Positions 1 to 7,015 of a DNA stretch of 9,274 nucleotides are shown here, in pieces (positions within the stretch are counted from its first letter, which is position 1; the number at the start of each line of letters is the position of its first letter). A model generated the notes under the pieces. The model saw only the letters and a list, made by a program, of their open reading frames with translations, made no database searches and was not told the DNA's origin. The position numbers were made by a program, and so were the translations under genes. The DNA is taken from assembly GCA_965243715.1 (NCBI GenBank), contig CBDEVU010000020.1, positions 1 to 9,274 of the forward strand, in the 5' to 3' direction. The stretch is from UBA11606 sp965243715 (GTDB lineage Bacteria; Actinomycetota; Acidimicrobiia; Acidimicrobiales; Aldehydirespiratoraceae).

Positions 1-655
1 TCGCGGGAGGAACGGTAACGGCTGACGCGGTAATCCTAGCCACGCCCGCGTGGGCCACCGCCGACCTCATCGCCCCCCACTGCGAGCCCGCTGCTCGGAC
101 GCTTCGCGACCTCGTTTACAGCGATGCCGTGCTGACTACCTTTGTCATCGACCGCGCCGAGATCGACCATCCCCTTAACGGTAGTGGATTTCTCGTACCG
201 CGAAACGAAGGTCTTATCATGACCGCCTGTTCGTGGACCTCGTCGAAGTGGGCCCACTACCACGACGGAACCCACGCCATCTTGCGGGTCAGTGCCGGTC
301 GAACTAACGATACCCGTTGGACCCACCTCAGCGAAGCCAACCTAGTGGCCCAACTTTCCGCGGAACTGAGCCTAACGGTTGGCCTCCGCGGCGAGCCCGC
401 CGTTCGAGTGACGCCGTGGCGCCAATCTCTCCCCCAATACCGACCCGGCCACCGCTGACGCGGTGTGGCGAGATCGAAACCGCGTTGGCCACCGACGCCG
501 CGGGCCTAGTGGTTACCGGGGCGCAGATGCGGGGGCTTGGCTTGCCTGCTTGTGTCCGCCAAGGCCGCACCGCGGCGCTTACCAGTTCAACCAGGCCACC
601 TGGAACGGTGCGGCCAGCGACTGATTGCGCTTGTCGAACTGTGCGAATGTGGTAG
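1..655 (+). pseudogene. hemG: Protoporphyrinogen/coproporphyrinogen oxidase, 3' part, frameshifted
   Basis: This is the C-terminal part of an FAD-dependent oxidase of late heme synthesis (HemG/HemY; CgoX in the coproporphyrin-dependent route that actinobacteria use). The gene enters from upstream of the window. Codons starting at 3 read through without a stop to 458 and give family segments: DAVILATPAWATADLIAP, GFLVPRNEG, TACSWTSSKW, LRVSAGR and LPQYRPGH. The frame then hits TGA at 456-458. The expected continuation resumes in another frame (codons from 455): LTRCGEIETALA and, at about 512-568, VTGAQMRGLGLPACVRQGR, the conserved C-terminal FAD-contacting segment. A net shift of +2 or -1 near 453 is therefore needed. 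The shifted frame stops at 653-655, two bases before the next gene. Without the tail the protein should not hold FAD properly. The cause is either a real pseudogene mutation or an assembly/sequencing error. Family identity is confident; the exact 3' end after GRTAA is not. Confidence 0.85.
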
Positions 656-657
656 TC

Positions 658-1326
658 ATGAATAATCCAACGGCGCGCCATGTTTCGGAGACTGAGATCA
701 CTGGGTCAGGGCCCACGGGCGAGGTTCTGATCCCGCTGATGGGAGTAGACACCGGACCGGCTCGAGAGTGTGCCCACGCGGCAAACGACGATCGGATCGC
801 CGAACCGTCAGAACTTGGTGAGTCTCCAACGCATCTCAACGTGACCCGTACCTTTTGTTTCGCCGACCTGAGTGGCTTCACTGCGTTAACGCGCGACCAA
901 GGGCCACATAGGGCGGTGTTGCAACTAGCCGAGTTCCGACGGGTGACCCGCAACATCGCGGCCCGACGCGGTGTTCGGGTCGCTAAGTGGCTAGGGGATG
1001 GAGTCATGTTGGTCGGAACGGAAGCACCGCCAACCATTGCCGCGGGGGCCCATCTCATCCACCACTTCGCCGGGGCCGGCCTCACGGTTCGGGTCGGGGT
1101 AGCGACCGGTATTGCCCTGCTATTCGAGGGCGACGATTACATCGGCGAACCGGTGAATCTAGCGGCAAAGCTGTGCGCGGCCGCTGAACCAGGTGAGATG
1201 TTGGCCGTGAACGAGCCCTCCGACCTGCCCGCGTGGGTCGACAGTGTGGGTGATGTCGCGGTAGAGATAAAAGGGATCGGTGCGGTCGGTGGAGTTCATC
1301 GCCTGACCGTGAGAGCCACTCTGTGA
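658..1326 (+). CDS. Class III adenylate/guanylate cyclase, single catalytic domain
   Basis: A 222-residue soluble protein with one class III cyclase catalytic domain (about residues 62-220), which makes a cyclic nucleotide from an NTP. Metal-binding aspartates are D70 (FADLSGFT) and D114 (KWLGDGVML). The purine-selecting pair is K110 and D160 (DYIGEPVN), the Lys/Asp combination expected for ATP, so cAMP is the likely product. N167 of the transition-state pair is present, but its partner is K171 (NLAAK) where Arg is usual. Residues 1-60 match no domain I know. There is no HAMP, GAF or membrane segment, and the active form should be a homodimer, as usual for single-domain members. ATG 658 is preferred: TTG 625 would run into the end of the heme gene, and no good ribosome site decides the choice; ATG 739 is also possible. 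The stop overlaps the lnt start, so the two are probably co-translated. Confidence 0.88.
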   Translation: MNNPTARHVSETEITGSGPTGEVLIPLMGVDTGPARECAHAANDDRIAEPSELGESPTHLNVTRTFCFADLSGFTALTRDQGPHRAVLQLAEFRRVTRNIAARRGVRVAKWLGDGVMLVGTEAPPTIAAGAHLIHHFAGAGLTVRVGVATGIALLFEGDDYIGEPVNLAAKLCAAAEPGEMLAVNEPSDLPAWVDSVGDVAVEIKGIGAVGGVHRLTVRATL

Positions 1327-2807
1327 CTTGGGTAGCCGTACGCGCCACGGGCGCTGGTCTTTTGATCGCCGCGGCGCTGCCGCCTTGGGGTTGGTGGCCG
1401 CTTGCCTTGGTTGGTCTAGCGATCTGGTTCGTGCTCATCGACCAAGCCAACGCCGGTACCCGCTTTCGTCGTTCGTTCCTGGTGGGGTTGGCATGGTCGG
1501 CGCCCGCGACGCTGTGGATAGTCGATCTCACCGCCCCCGGTTGGCCCGCCACCGTGTTTGCCTTCTCCTTGTTGGCGGGGCTGGCGGGCCTCGCCACTCC
1601 ACCCTGCGGCGCACTCCGTCGCTGGGCGTTCCCGGCCGCCATTATCTTGACCGAACTCATCCGCTGGAACTACCCCTTCGGCGGCACCCCCATAGCCACC
1701 TACGCGATGACAGGCGTAGCCACGCCGTTCGCCATGGCGGCTCGCCTCTTCGGATCGCCGTTTCTAGCTTTCCTAGTCGTGATGGCGGGCGTGGCGACCG
1801 CCGACGCGTGGCGCCGCCAATGGAAGGCCGTTGGCGGGGCTATTGCGGTGCTGGTTGCGGCCACGGTCGGCGGCCACTGGGCTGGGTCGGCGGTCGAACC
1901 AGTTGGCTCCATCGAGGTCGCCGTTGTCCAAGGGGGCGGGCCTCAGAACACCCGAGCGGATTTCTGCGAAACCCGGTCCGTGTTCGAACGCCATATGGCA
2001 GCGAGCGAAACCATCGACCGGGGGGTCGATTTGATACTGTGGCCCGAGGATGTAGTACACGCCTCCGCCGATAATGCCCGAACCCCTGACCGCTGCGATG
2101 AGCCACTCCTAGGCCGGACCGAGGCATTCTCTCGGCTGAGCCAACTCGCAGCCGCCACCGGCGCGGTAGTGATAAGCGGCTGGTTTCAAGTTGCCGACGA
2201 CGGCCTAGCCAACACCAACTTCGCCCTAGCACAGTCGCCCGACGGCACGATAACTGATCGCTACGACAAGGTCCGCCTTGTCCCGTTCGGTGAGTTCGTG
2301 CCCTTTCGTTCGCTCATCGAGAGGTTTAGCCGCGACCTTCCCCGACGCGACGTGCGACCAGGTACCGGCGATGCAGTACTCGAGACCGGAGTCGGCCCGC
2401 TCGGCATCGTCATCTCGTGGGAGATCTTCTTTGATCACCGGGCCCGCGACGCGATCGGCAATGGTGGCCAGGTGCTGCTCAACCCGACCAACGGTTCGTC
2501 GTACTGGTTGACCATCGTGCAGAGCCAGCAGATTGCCTCGAGCCAATTGCGGGCCATCGAAACCGATCGTTGGGTTCTCCAAGCCGCCCCGACCGGCTTC
2601 TCGGCGGTCGTGAGCCCGACCGGGGAGGTTCTCCAACGTACGGGAGTCAGCGAACAACGGGTCCTGTACCACACCATCGAGAGGCGGACGGGTCGAACGC
2701 TGGCGGTAGCGTGGGGGCTTTGGCCGGTCCTGGTGGGCGTACTCGCGATCCTCGGTGCAGTGGTGGGTCGAGTTGTCTTCCAGGCATCATTAAAGCGGTC
2801 GTTTTGA
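1323..2807 (+). CDS. lnt: Apolipoprotein N-acyltransferase (Lnt), Cys-to-Ser variant
   Basis: A 494-residue inner-membrane protein. Lnt moves an acyl chain from a phospholipid to the N-terminal cysteine of lipoproteins, the last step of their maturation. Residues 5-185 are hydrophobic helices, including the FGGTP motif (119-123) that matches FGG-P of Lnt. Residues 196-455 form a nitrilase-fold domain: E242 in LWPED and K316 in DKVRLVPFGEFVP are the catalytic Glu and Lys. A last membrane helix spans about 461-487. At the nucleophile position, where E. coli has Cys in ICYE, this protein reads ISWE with S365. The rest of the domain is intact (NPTNGSSYW 387-395, RAIETDRWV 410-418). GTG 1323 overlaps the cyclase stop by four bases (GTGA), with a weak GAGAG seven bases before it. 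It is not fused to a Ppm1-type domain, unlike many mycobacterial relatives. Family call is firm; acyltransferase activity is uncertain because of S365. Confidence 0.88.
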   Translation: MTWVAVRATGAGLLIAAALPPWGWWPLALVGLAIWFVLIDQANAGTRFRRSFLVGLAWSAPATLWIVDLTAPGWPATVFAFSLLAGLAGLATPPCGALRRWAFPAAIILTELIRWNYPFGGTPIATYAMTGVATPFAMAARLFGSPFLAFLVVMAGVATADAWRRQWKAVGGAIAVLVAATVGGHWAGSAVEPVGSIEVAVVQGGGPQNTRADFCETRSVFERHMAASETIDRGVDLILWPEDVVHASADNARTPDRCDEPLLGRTEAFSRLSQLAAATGAVVISGWFQVADDGLANTNFALAQSPDGTITDRYDKVRLVPFGEFVPFRSLIERFSRDLPRRDVRPGTGDAVLETGVGPLGIVISWEIFFDHRARDAIGNGGQVLLNPTNGSSYWLTIVQSQQIASSQLRAIETDRWVLQAAPTGFSAVVSPTGEVLQRTGVSEQRVLYHTIERRTGRTLAVAWGLWPVLVGVLAILGAVVGRVVFQASLKRSF

Positions 2808-2840
2808 CCAATCATCCTTCCCTTGGGAGCCTGAATCCTC

Positions 2841-4130
2841 ATGTCTTCGATGTCTGCGACTCCCCCCGACGACCACCCGCTACGTATTGCCCTGCTGACA
2901 TATCGGGGCAAGCCCCATGTCGGGGGCCAGGGCGTCTACGTGCGTCACCTCAGCAAAGCGCTGGTCGACCTAGGCCACACGGTGGAAGTCCTCGGCGGTC
3001 AGCCGTACCCGATCCTCGACGACGGCGTGACGCTCGTTGAACTACCGAGTCTCGATATCTGGGCCGACCCTTATCCCATGCGTAAACCTCGAGTATGGGA
3101 GTGGAAGGACTGGATCGATGTTGTCGAACACGCCTCGTTTTCAACCGGTACATTTTCTGAACCGCTCGCCTTTTCTCTGCGGGCCTGGCGCCACCTTCGT
3201 AACCGGCGCGACGATTTCGATCTAATCCAAGACAACCAAACGTTGGGCTGGGGCATTCTGAAACTTCAGCATGAGGGTTGGCCAATCTTGGAGACGATCC
3301 ATCATCCGATCACGGTTGATCGCCGATTCGAACTTGAGCACGCCCGAACCCCGTGGGAGAGATTCGGAAAACGCCGCTGGTACGCCTTCACCAAGATGCA
3401 AACCCAAGTGGCGCGGCGCATGCCCCACATCATGTCGGTCTCGGATTCATCTAGGCGCGATATTGCGGCCGATCACGGGGTCGACGAGTCGAAGATTCAT
3501 GTCGTTGCGGTGGGGGTAGACCCAGAGTTGTTCTTGCCCGTCCCGGGCGTCGCGCGCCGCCCCGGTCATCTGGTCACTACAGCCAGCGCTGATGTCGCTA
3601 TGAAGGGCCTCAAGTACCTCCTGGAAGCGGTCGCCAAACTCCGCACCGAGCGACACCTGGAACTCACCATCATCGGCAAACGTCGCCCGGCCTCGCAGTC
3701 GAGTCAGACGTTGACCGCCCTTGGCCTCGACGATTGCGTGACTTTCATCACTGATGTTTCCGACGAACAGATCGTTAAGCTCTATAGCGAAGCCGAGTTG
3801 GCGGTCGTACCGTCGCTCTACGAAGGATTCTCGCTGCCCGCTATAGAAGCAATGTCATGTGGCGTTCCCCTCGTCGCCACCACCGGCGGAGCTCTTCCCG
3901 AAATCGCCGGAACCCATCAAGAAACCTGCTTGCTTACCGAGCCGGGGAACAGCGATGCGCTGGCGTCCACCATTCGTGAGGCGCTCGACAACCCCGAGCA
4001 ACGGGCGAGAATTGGCTACAACGGACGCCAACGGGTCAAGACCCAATGGTCATGGCAACACACTGCTTTGCGCACCGTCGATCAGTACCGGGCCGTACTT
4101 GAACAGCACGCGGCCCGCGGCGACAACTAG
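2841..4130 (+). CDS. GT4-family glycosyltransferase (GT-B fold)
   Basis: A 429-residue cytoplasmic glycosyltransferase of the retaining GT4 type, which takes a sugar from a nucleotide-sugar donor. The N-terminal Rossmann domain starts at LRIALLTYRG (14-23), followed by the glycine loop GGQGVYVRHLSKAL (28-41). The donor-binding half begins near residue 243 with TTASADVAMKGLKYL, with K255 in the usual donor-phosphate position. The signature E-x7-E is E328 to E336 in YEGFSLPAIEAMSCGVPLV, followed by GGALPEI. The start at 2841 lies 11 bases after GGGAG (2825-2829), a rather long spacing; ATG 2850 is an alternative. It lies 33 bases after lnt and its stop TAG shares its G with the GTG start of the next gene (TAGTG), so it heads a co-translated three-gene block with a methyltransferase and a toroid protein. 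Donor and acceptor cannot be read from the sequence. Confidence 0.9.
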   Translation: MSSMSATPPDDHPLRIALLTYRGKPHVGGQGVYVRHLSKALVDLGHTVEVLGGQPYPILDDGVTLVELPSLDIWADPYPMRKPRVWEWKDWIDVVEHASFSTGTFSEPLAFSLRAWRHLRNRRDDFDLIQDNQTLGWGILKLQHEGWPILETIHHPITVDRRFELEHARTPWERFGKRRWYAFTKMQTQVARRMPHIMSVSDSSRRDIAADHGVDESKIHVVAVGVDPELFLPVPGVARRPGHLVTTASADVAMKGLKYLLEAVAKLRTERHLELTIIGKRRPASQSSQTLTALGLDDCVTFITDVSDEQIVKLYSEAELAVVPSLYEGFSLPAIEAMSCGVPLVATTGGALPEIAGTHQETCLLTEPGNSDALASTIREALDNPEQRARIGYNGRQRVKTQWSWQHTALRTVDQYRAVLEQHAARGDN

Positions 4131-4900
4131 TGCTTACCGTCGACTACGACAAGTTCGAGCTGAACCCCCACGATCTCCTCCTCGACTTGGGCTGCGGTTT
4201 CGGCCGTCACACCTACGAGGCCTTGGGGCGCGGGGCCCACGTCGTGAGCTGTGACCGGGCCCGGCCCGAACTCGAAGCCATTCGTAACACCGCTCCGCTG
4301 CTAATCAAAGACGGTATGTTCGACGGCCAACTCCTGCACACCCAGGTGCAAGGTGATGGCACTCAGCTTCCGTTCCGCGACAACACCTTCGACAAGATCA
4401 TCGCCAGCGAAGTTCTCGAACACATCGCCGATGACGACTTGGCCTGCAAAGAGTTCTTCCGGATCCTTAAACCGGGCGGCATGATCGCCGCCACCGTCCC
4501 AGCCACCTTCCCGGAGAAGGTCTGTTGGAAACTGAGTTCCGACTATCACGCACCAGCAGCTGTCGGTGGGCACGTCCGTGTCTACGGCAAAGACGAAGTG
4601 CGCGAGAAGTTGGCAGGCGCGGGCTTCAACCCCGGTCCGTCCTACCGGTCCCACGCCCTGCACTCTCCGTACTGGTGGCTGCGGTGTGCGGTCGGCGTCA
4701 ACAACGATATCGACGACAACTGGTCAGTGCGGACCTATCATAAGTTGCTCGCATGGGACATCGTCAAGCGGCCGTGGCTGACCCGCATCGCCGACAAGGC
4801 CCTCAATCCGATCCTCGGCAAGAGCCTCGTCGTGCATGCGACCAAGCCGCCCCTCGCGCAACGCCGCAGCCAACCGGCGGGAGCAACTAGTGTTGCCTAG
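4130..4900 (+). CDS. Class I SAM-dependent methyltransferase (Methyltransf_11 type)
   Basis: A 256-residue Rossmann-fold methyltransferase. Motif I is DLGCGFG (19-25), with acidic D42 at the end of strand 2 for the SAM ribose, D76 in GDGTQLPF near the adenine, and the motif IV-V segment FDKIIASEVLEHI (87-99) followed by ILKPGGMI (112-119). The C-terminal third (about 120-256) is rich in aromatic residues (YWWLRC, 181-186) and is probably the substrate-binding cap. GTG 4130 is chosen because it begins exactly at the last base of the upstream stop and leaves only about three residues fewer than typical before the SAM domain; there is no clear ribosome site, which fits translational coupling. 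The end overlaps the next gene by 11 bases. Given its neighbours it probably methylates a sugar or glycolipid made with the adjacent glycosyltransferase, but nothing in the sequence fixes the substrate. Confidence 0.88.
   Translation: MLTVDYDKFELNPHDLLLDLGCGFGRHTYEALGRGAHVVSCDRARPELEAIRNTAPLLIKDGMFDGQLLHTQVQGDGTQLPFRDNTFDKIIASEVLEHIADDDLACKEFFRILKPGGMIAATVPATFPEKVCWKLSSDYHAPAAVGGHVRVYGKDEVREKLAGAGFNPGPSYRSHALHSPYWWLRCAVGVNNDIDDNWSVRTYHKLLAWDIVKRPWLTRIADKALNPILGKSLVVHATKPPLAQRRSQPAGATSVA
4876..4883 (+). promoter_or_regulatory. Ribosome binding site deciding the GTG 4890 start
   Basis: GGCGGGAG lies six bases before GTG 4890, inside the end of the methyltransferase gene. It is the clearest Shine-Dalgarno-like site in the window and favours GTG 4890 over the in-frame ATG at 4836, which would add 18 basic residues and overlap the upstream gene by 65 bases. 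Confidence 0.6.
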
Positions 4901-5960
4901 CGTCCCCGGCGTACTGAGCGCCGAACAGGTAAAGGCGACCGCCGACCACATCGCCGACTGGCAACTCCCGAACGGAATGATCCCGTGGTTCCCAGGCGGC
5001 CACGCCGACCCGTGGAACCACATCGAGGCGGCCATGGCGCTCGCTATCGGCGAACATCGAACCGCCGCCGAAGCCGCCTACCAGTGGCTTGTCGATACTC
5101 AGCGGCCAGACGGCTCGTGGCACCAGTACTACCTCGAAAACGCGGTAGAGCAGGACAAACTCGACGCCAACGTCATTGCCTACATCGCGGCCGGTACCAG
5201 GCATCATTTTTTGCTTTACCGTGACCAAGGATTTCTCGAGTCGATGTGGCCGGTGATCGACCGTGCCATCGAGTTCGTGCTCGCGCTTCAACAACCTGGC
5301 GGCGAGATCCTGTGGGCTCGCCACCCCGACGGAACGCCGTGGTCGTTTGCCTTACTCACCGGATCGTCGTCGATCGCCCACAGCTTGCGCTGTGCGATCG
5401 CCATCGCGCAAGAACTCGGCCAAGAACGTCCCGCCTGGGAACTCTCGCTCGGCCAACTCGCTCACGCCATCCGCTACGACCGAGACAAGGCCTTCTCCCC
5501 TAAGCATCGCTGGGCCATGGACTGGTACTACCCCGTCTTGTCCGGCGTCATATCCGGCGAGGCCGGACGAACCCATCTAGCCGACCGCTTCGACAGCTTC
5601 ATGCACGGAGACAAAGGCATCCGATGTGTAAGCGATCGCCCGTGGGTCACCACGGCCGAGACCTGCGAATGCGCGCTCGCTCACCTCGGGGTCGGCGAAC
5701 GCGACATTGCCCTGGACTTGTTCCGCGCTGCGCAAGACCTGCGAGAAGCTAACGGCCGGTACATCACCGGCAAGGTCCATCCCGGCGGAATCCTGTTTCC
5801 TGCCGCGGAGCGCAGTACCTACAGTGCCGCCGCCGTGTTGTTGACCGCTGAAGCCCTCGACGGACGTAGCCCGGCCGCCCGCCTATTCGCCGATCACACC
5901 AACTTGCCGCCCATCATCGACATCGACCCGGCCGACATCGAACCGGCCGTTCACGACTAA
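4890..5960 (+). CDS. Alpha/alpha-toroid protein of the 'prenyltransferase-like' family, function unknown
   Basis: A 356-residue soluble protein that looks like a six-hairpin alpha/alpha toroid, the fold shared by squalene/terpene cyclases, protein prenyltransferases and many glycosidases. Repeated Q-x-x-[DNG]-G turns resemble QW motifs: QLPNGMIPW (25-33), QRPDGSW (71-77) and QQPGGEILW (134-142). Conserved-looking blocks are PWFPGGHADPWNHIEAAMAL (32-51), LLTGSSSIAHSLRCA (155-169), MDWYYP (210-215) and DRPWVTTAETCE (249-260). No DxDD of class II terpene cyclases and no zinc-ligand set of protein prenyltransferases is visible, so the usual label 'prenyltransferase' is structural only. Many Trp, His and Asp/Glu residues line the repeat turns, as in carbohydrate-active toroids. 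I recall this family in other actinobacteria beside methyltransferases and glycosyltransferases, as here. A glycan- or glycolipid-acting role is inference. Confidence 0.8.
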   Translation: MLPSVPGVLSAEQVKATADHIADWQLPNGMIPWFPGGHADPWNHIEAAMALAIGEHRTAAEAAYQWLVDTQRPDGSWHQYYLENAVEQDKLDANVIAYIAAGTRHHFLLYRDQGFLESMWPVIDRAIEFVLALQQPGGEILWARHPDGTPWSFALLTGSSSIAHSLRCAIAIAQELGQERPAWELSLGQLAHAIRYDRDKAFSPKHRWAMDWYYPVLSGVISGEAGRTHLADRFDSFMHGDKGIRCVSDRPWVTTAETCECALAHLGVGERDIALDLFRAAQDLREANGRYITGKVHPGGILFPAAERSTYSAAAVLLTAEALDGRSPAARLFADHTNLPPIIDIDPADIEPAVHD

Positions 5961-6586
5961 GCGCTGACCGCGATCCGGACAAGGTGCCGGAGCGAACCAG
6001 TTACCCCCACTTCGCGAAACGCCCCGCTTTCCGTAGCCCGGCAGTAGATTTCATAGGGTGGTCGACCGCCGTCGAGCGGGTCGGGGAACACGTCGTGGAT
6101 CAGCAAAGTTCCGCCGATCACCAGATGGCGCACCCACAGTTCGTAGTCACGGTGAGCCGGATCGTGGCCATGACCGCCATCGATAAACAACAGGGCGAGG
6201 GGTGTCCGCCAGACTTGGCCAATGGTGCCCGAGTCGCCAACGAGGCCGACTACCGTGTCCTCGAGCCCGGCATCGTGAACCGTACGGCGGAAACGACCCA
6301 GCGTGTCTAACTTGCCCAAGTCAAGATCAACGAGATCGGGTTCGTGATGCTTCCATCCCGGTTGGTTCTCTTCGCTGCCGCGGTGATGGTCGAGGGCAAA
6401 CAGCACTCGACCGTTGGCTTGAGCGGCCGCGCCGATGTACACCGCCGACTTGCCGCAGTAACTCCCGATTTCAAGAAACGGACCTTCAACTACGACCCCC
6501 GCGGCGGCGTCGTGGAGTGCCAGACCTTCGTCGGAAGGCATGAAGCCACGGGCCGCCGCTGCGTGGGAGAGCAGATCAGGATCCAC
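5957..6586 (-). CDS. Class I SAM-dependent methyltransferase (Methyltransf_24 type)
   Basis: A 209-residue Rossmann methyltransferase. Motif I is FLEIGSYCGKSAVYIG (37-52), followed by the unusual block LDHHRGSEENQPGWKHHEPD (65-84). The metal/substrate region is LLFIDGGHGHDPAHRDYELW (132-151), and GGTLLIHDVFPDP (158-170) closes the core. The DGGH and HD pairs are those of the Methyltransf_24 group, which includes sugar-modifying members and is often metal dependent. GTG 6586 is used as start: it falls within the last codons of the upstream gtrA-like gene (11-base overlap on the same strand), so the two are co-translated. Its TAG stop shares bases with the TAA stop of the toroid gene coming from the other side. 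I recall the same HHRGSEEN methyltransferase next to the toroid family in other actinobacteria, which argues for a shared pathway; substrate unknown. Confidence 0.88.
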   Translation of the reverse strand: MDPDLLSHAAAARGFMPSDEGLALHDAAAGVVVEGPFLEIGSYCGKSAVYIGAAAQANGRVLFALDHHRGSEENQPGWKHHEPDLVDLDLGKLDTLGRFRRTVHDAGLEDTVVGLVGDSGTIGQVWRTPLALLFIDGGHGHDPAHRDYELWVRHLVIGGTLLIHDVFPDPLDGGRPPYEIYCRATESGAFREVGVTGSLRHLVRIAVSA

Positions 6587-7007
6587 CGGCCCACATGACC
6601 TGATCGAGAATCACGTACTTGAGGACCCAGACCACTCCGTAGGCACCGAGACTGGTCGCCATCAACAAGATGGTGGAGTCAGTAAATCGCTCGGCGATGG
6701 CGATCATCGAGACCGCAAACACAAGCCCGATCAGCGCCATGATCCAGAACGGCAAGACTTCGGCTCGAAACGAATCTCGGCCTGATTGCTGCCAAACCCA
6801 GCGCCGGCTCAGAAAATAGGCAGGCCCGGCGGAAAACGTCGCTGCAATGAACTGCGCAACGACTCCGGTTAACCCGAACCCTTCCAGGCAGATAAAAAAC
6901 ATCCCTTGACCGGCAATGACGTTCACCGCAGAAACGCCTCCGTAGCGGAACAGCTTCAGCCCATGTTCGGCCCAAAATGTTGCTCGGGCGGAAATAGTTT
7001 CGGGCAT
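6576..7007 (-). CDS. GtrA-family small membrane protein
   Basis: A 143-residue polytopic membrane protein of the GtrA/DPMS family (PF04138). Four hydrophobic helices lie at about 19-42, 45-66, 84-105 and 111-135. Typical features are LFRYGGVSAVNVIAGQG (19-35) in helix 1 and the YFLSRRWVW signature (64-72) after helix 2. Family members are linked to flipping or handling polyprenyl-phosphate sugars, or to assisting membrane glycosyltransferases. ATG 7007 is preferred: a TAGACT box lies eight bases upstream and the N-terminus then has normal family length. In-frame ATG 7028 would add seven residues, and TTG 7073 would add 22 and overlap the start of the divergent thioesterase gene. It is transcribed ahead of the methyltransferase whose start it overlaps, and converges on the glycosyltransferase block, fitting a role in moving a lipid-linked sugar. 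No polyprenyl-phosphate glycosyltransferase partner is in the window. Confidence 0.85.
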   Translation of the reverse strand: MPETISARATFWAEHGLKLFRYGGVSAVNVIAGQGMFFICLEGFGLTGVVAQFIAATFSAGPAYFLSRRWVWQQSGRDSFRAEVLPFWIMALIGLVFAVSMIAIAERFTDSTILLMATSLGAYGVVWVLKYVILDQVMWAGGS

Positions 7008-7015
7008 AAAGGTCG

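Noticed and set aside
21..464. Repeated 11-mer GCTGACGCGGT at 21-31 and 454-464, the second at the frameshift
   Set aside because: Single short match in GC-rich coding DNA with no further flanking similarity; not enough to propose recombination as the cause of the frameshift.
579..1085. 168-codon minus-strand open frame opposite the cyclase
   Set aside because: No family signal, and the plus strand here carries all cyclase catalytic motifs.
1082..1660. 192-codon open frame on the minus strand across the cyclase and lnt genes
   Set aside because: Low-complexity Arg/Pro/Ala translation without a recognisable domain, lying opposite two well-supported genes; typical of open antisense frames in high-GC DNA.
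2226..2672. 148-codon minus-strand open frame opposite lnt
   Set aside because: Shadow of the nitrilase domain coding sequence; no motif of its own.
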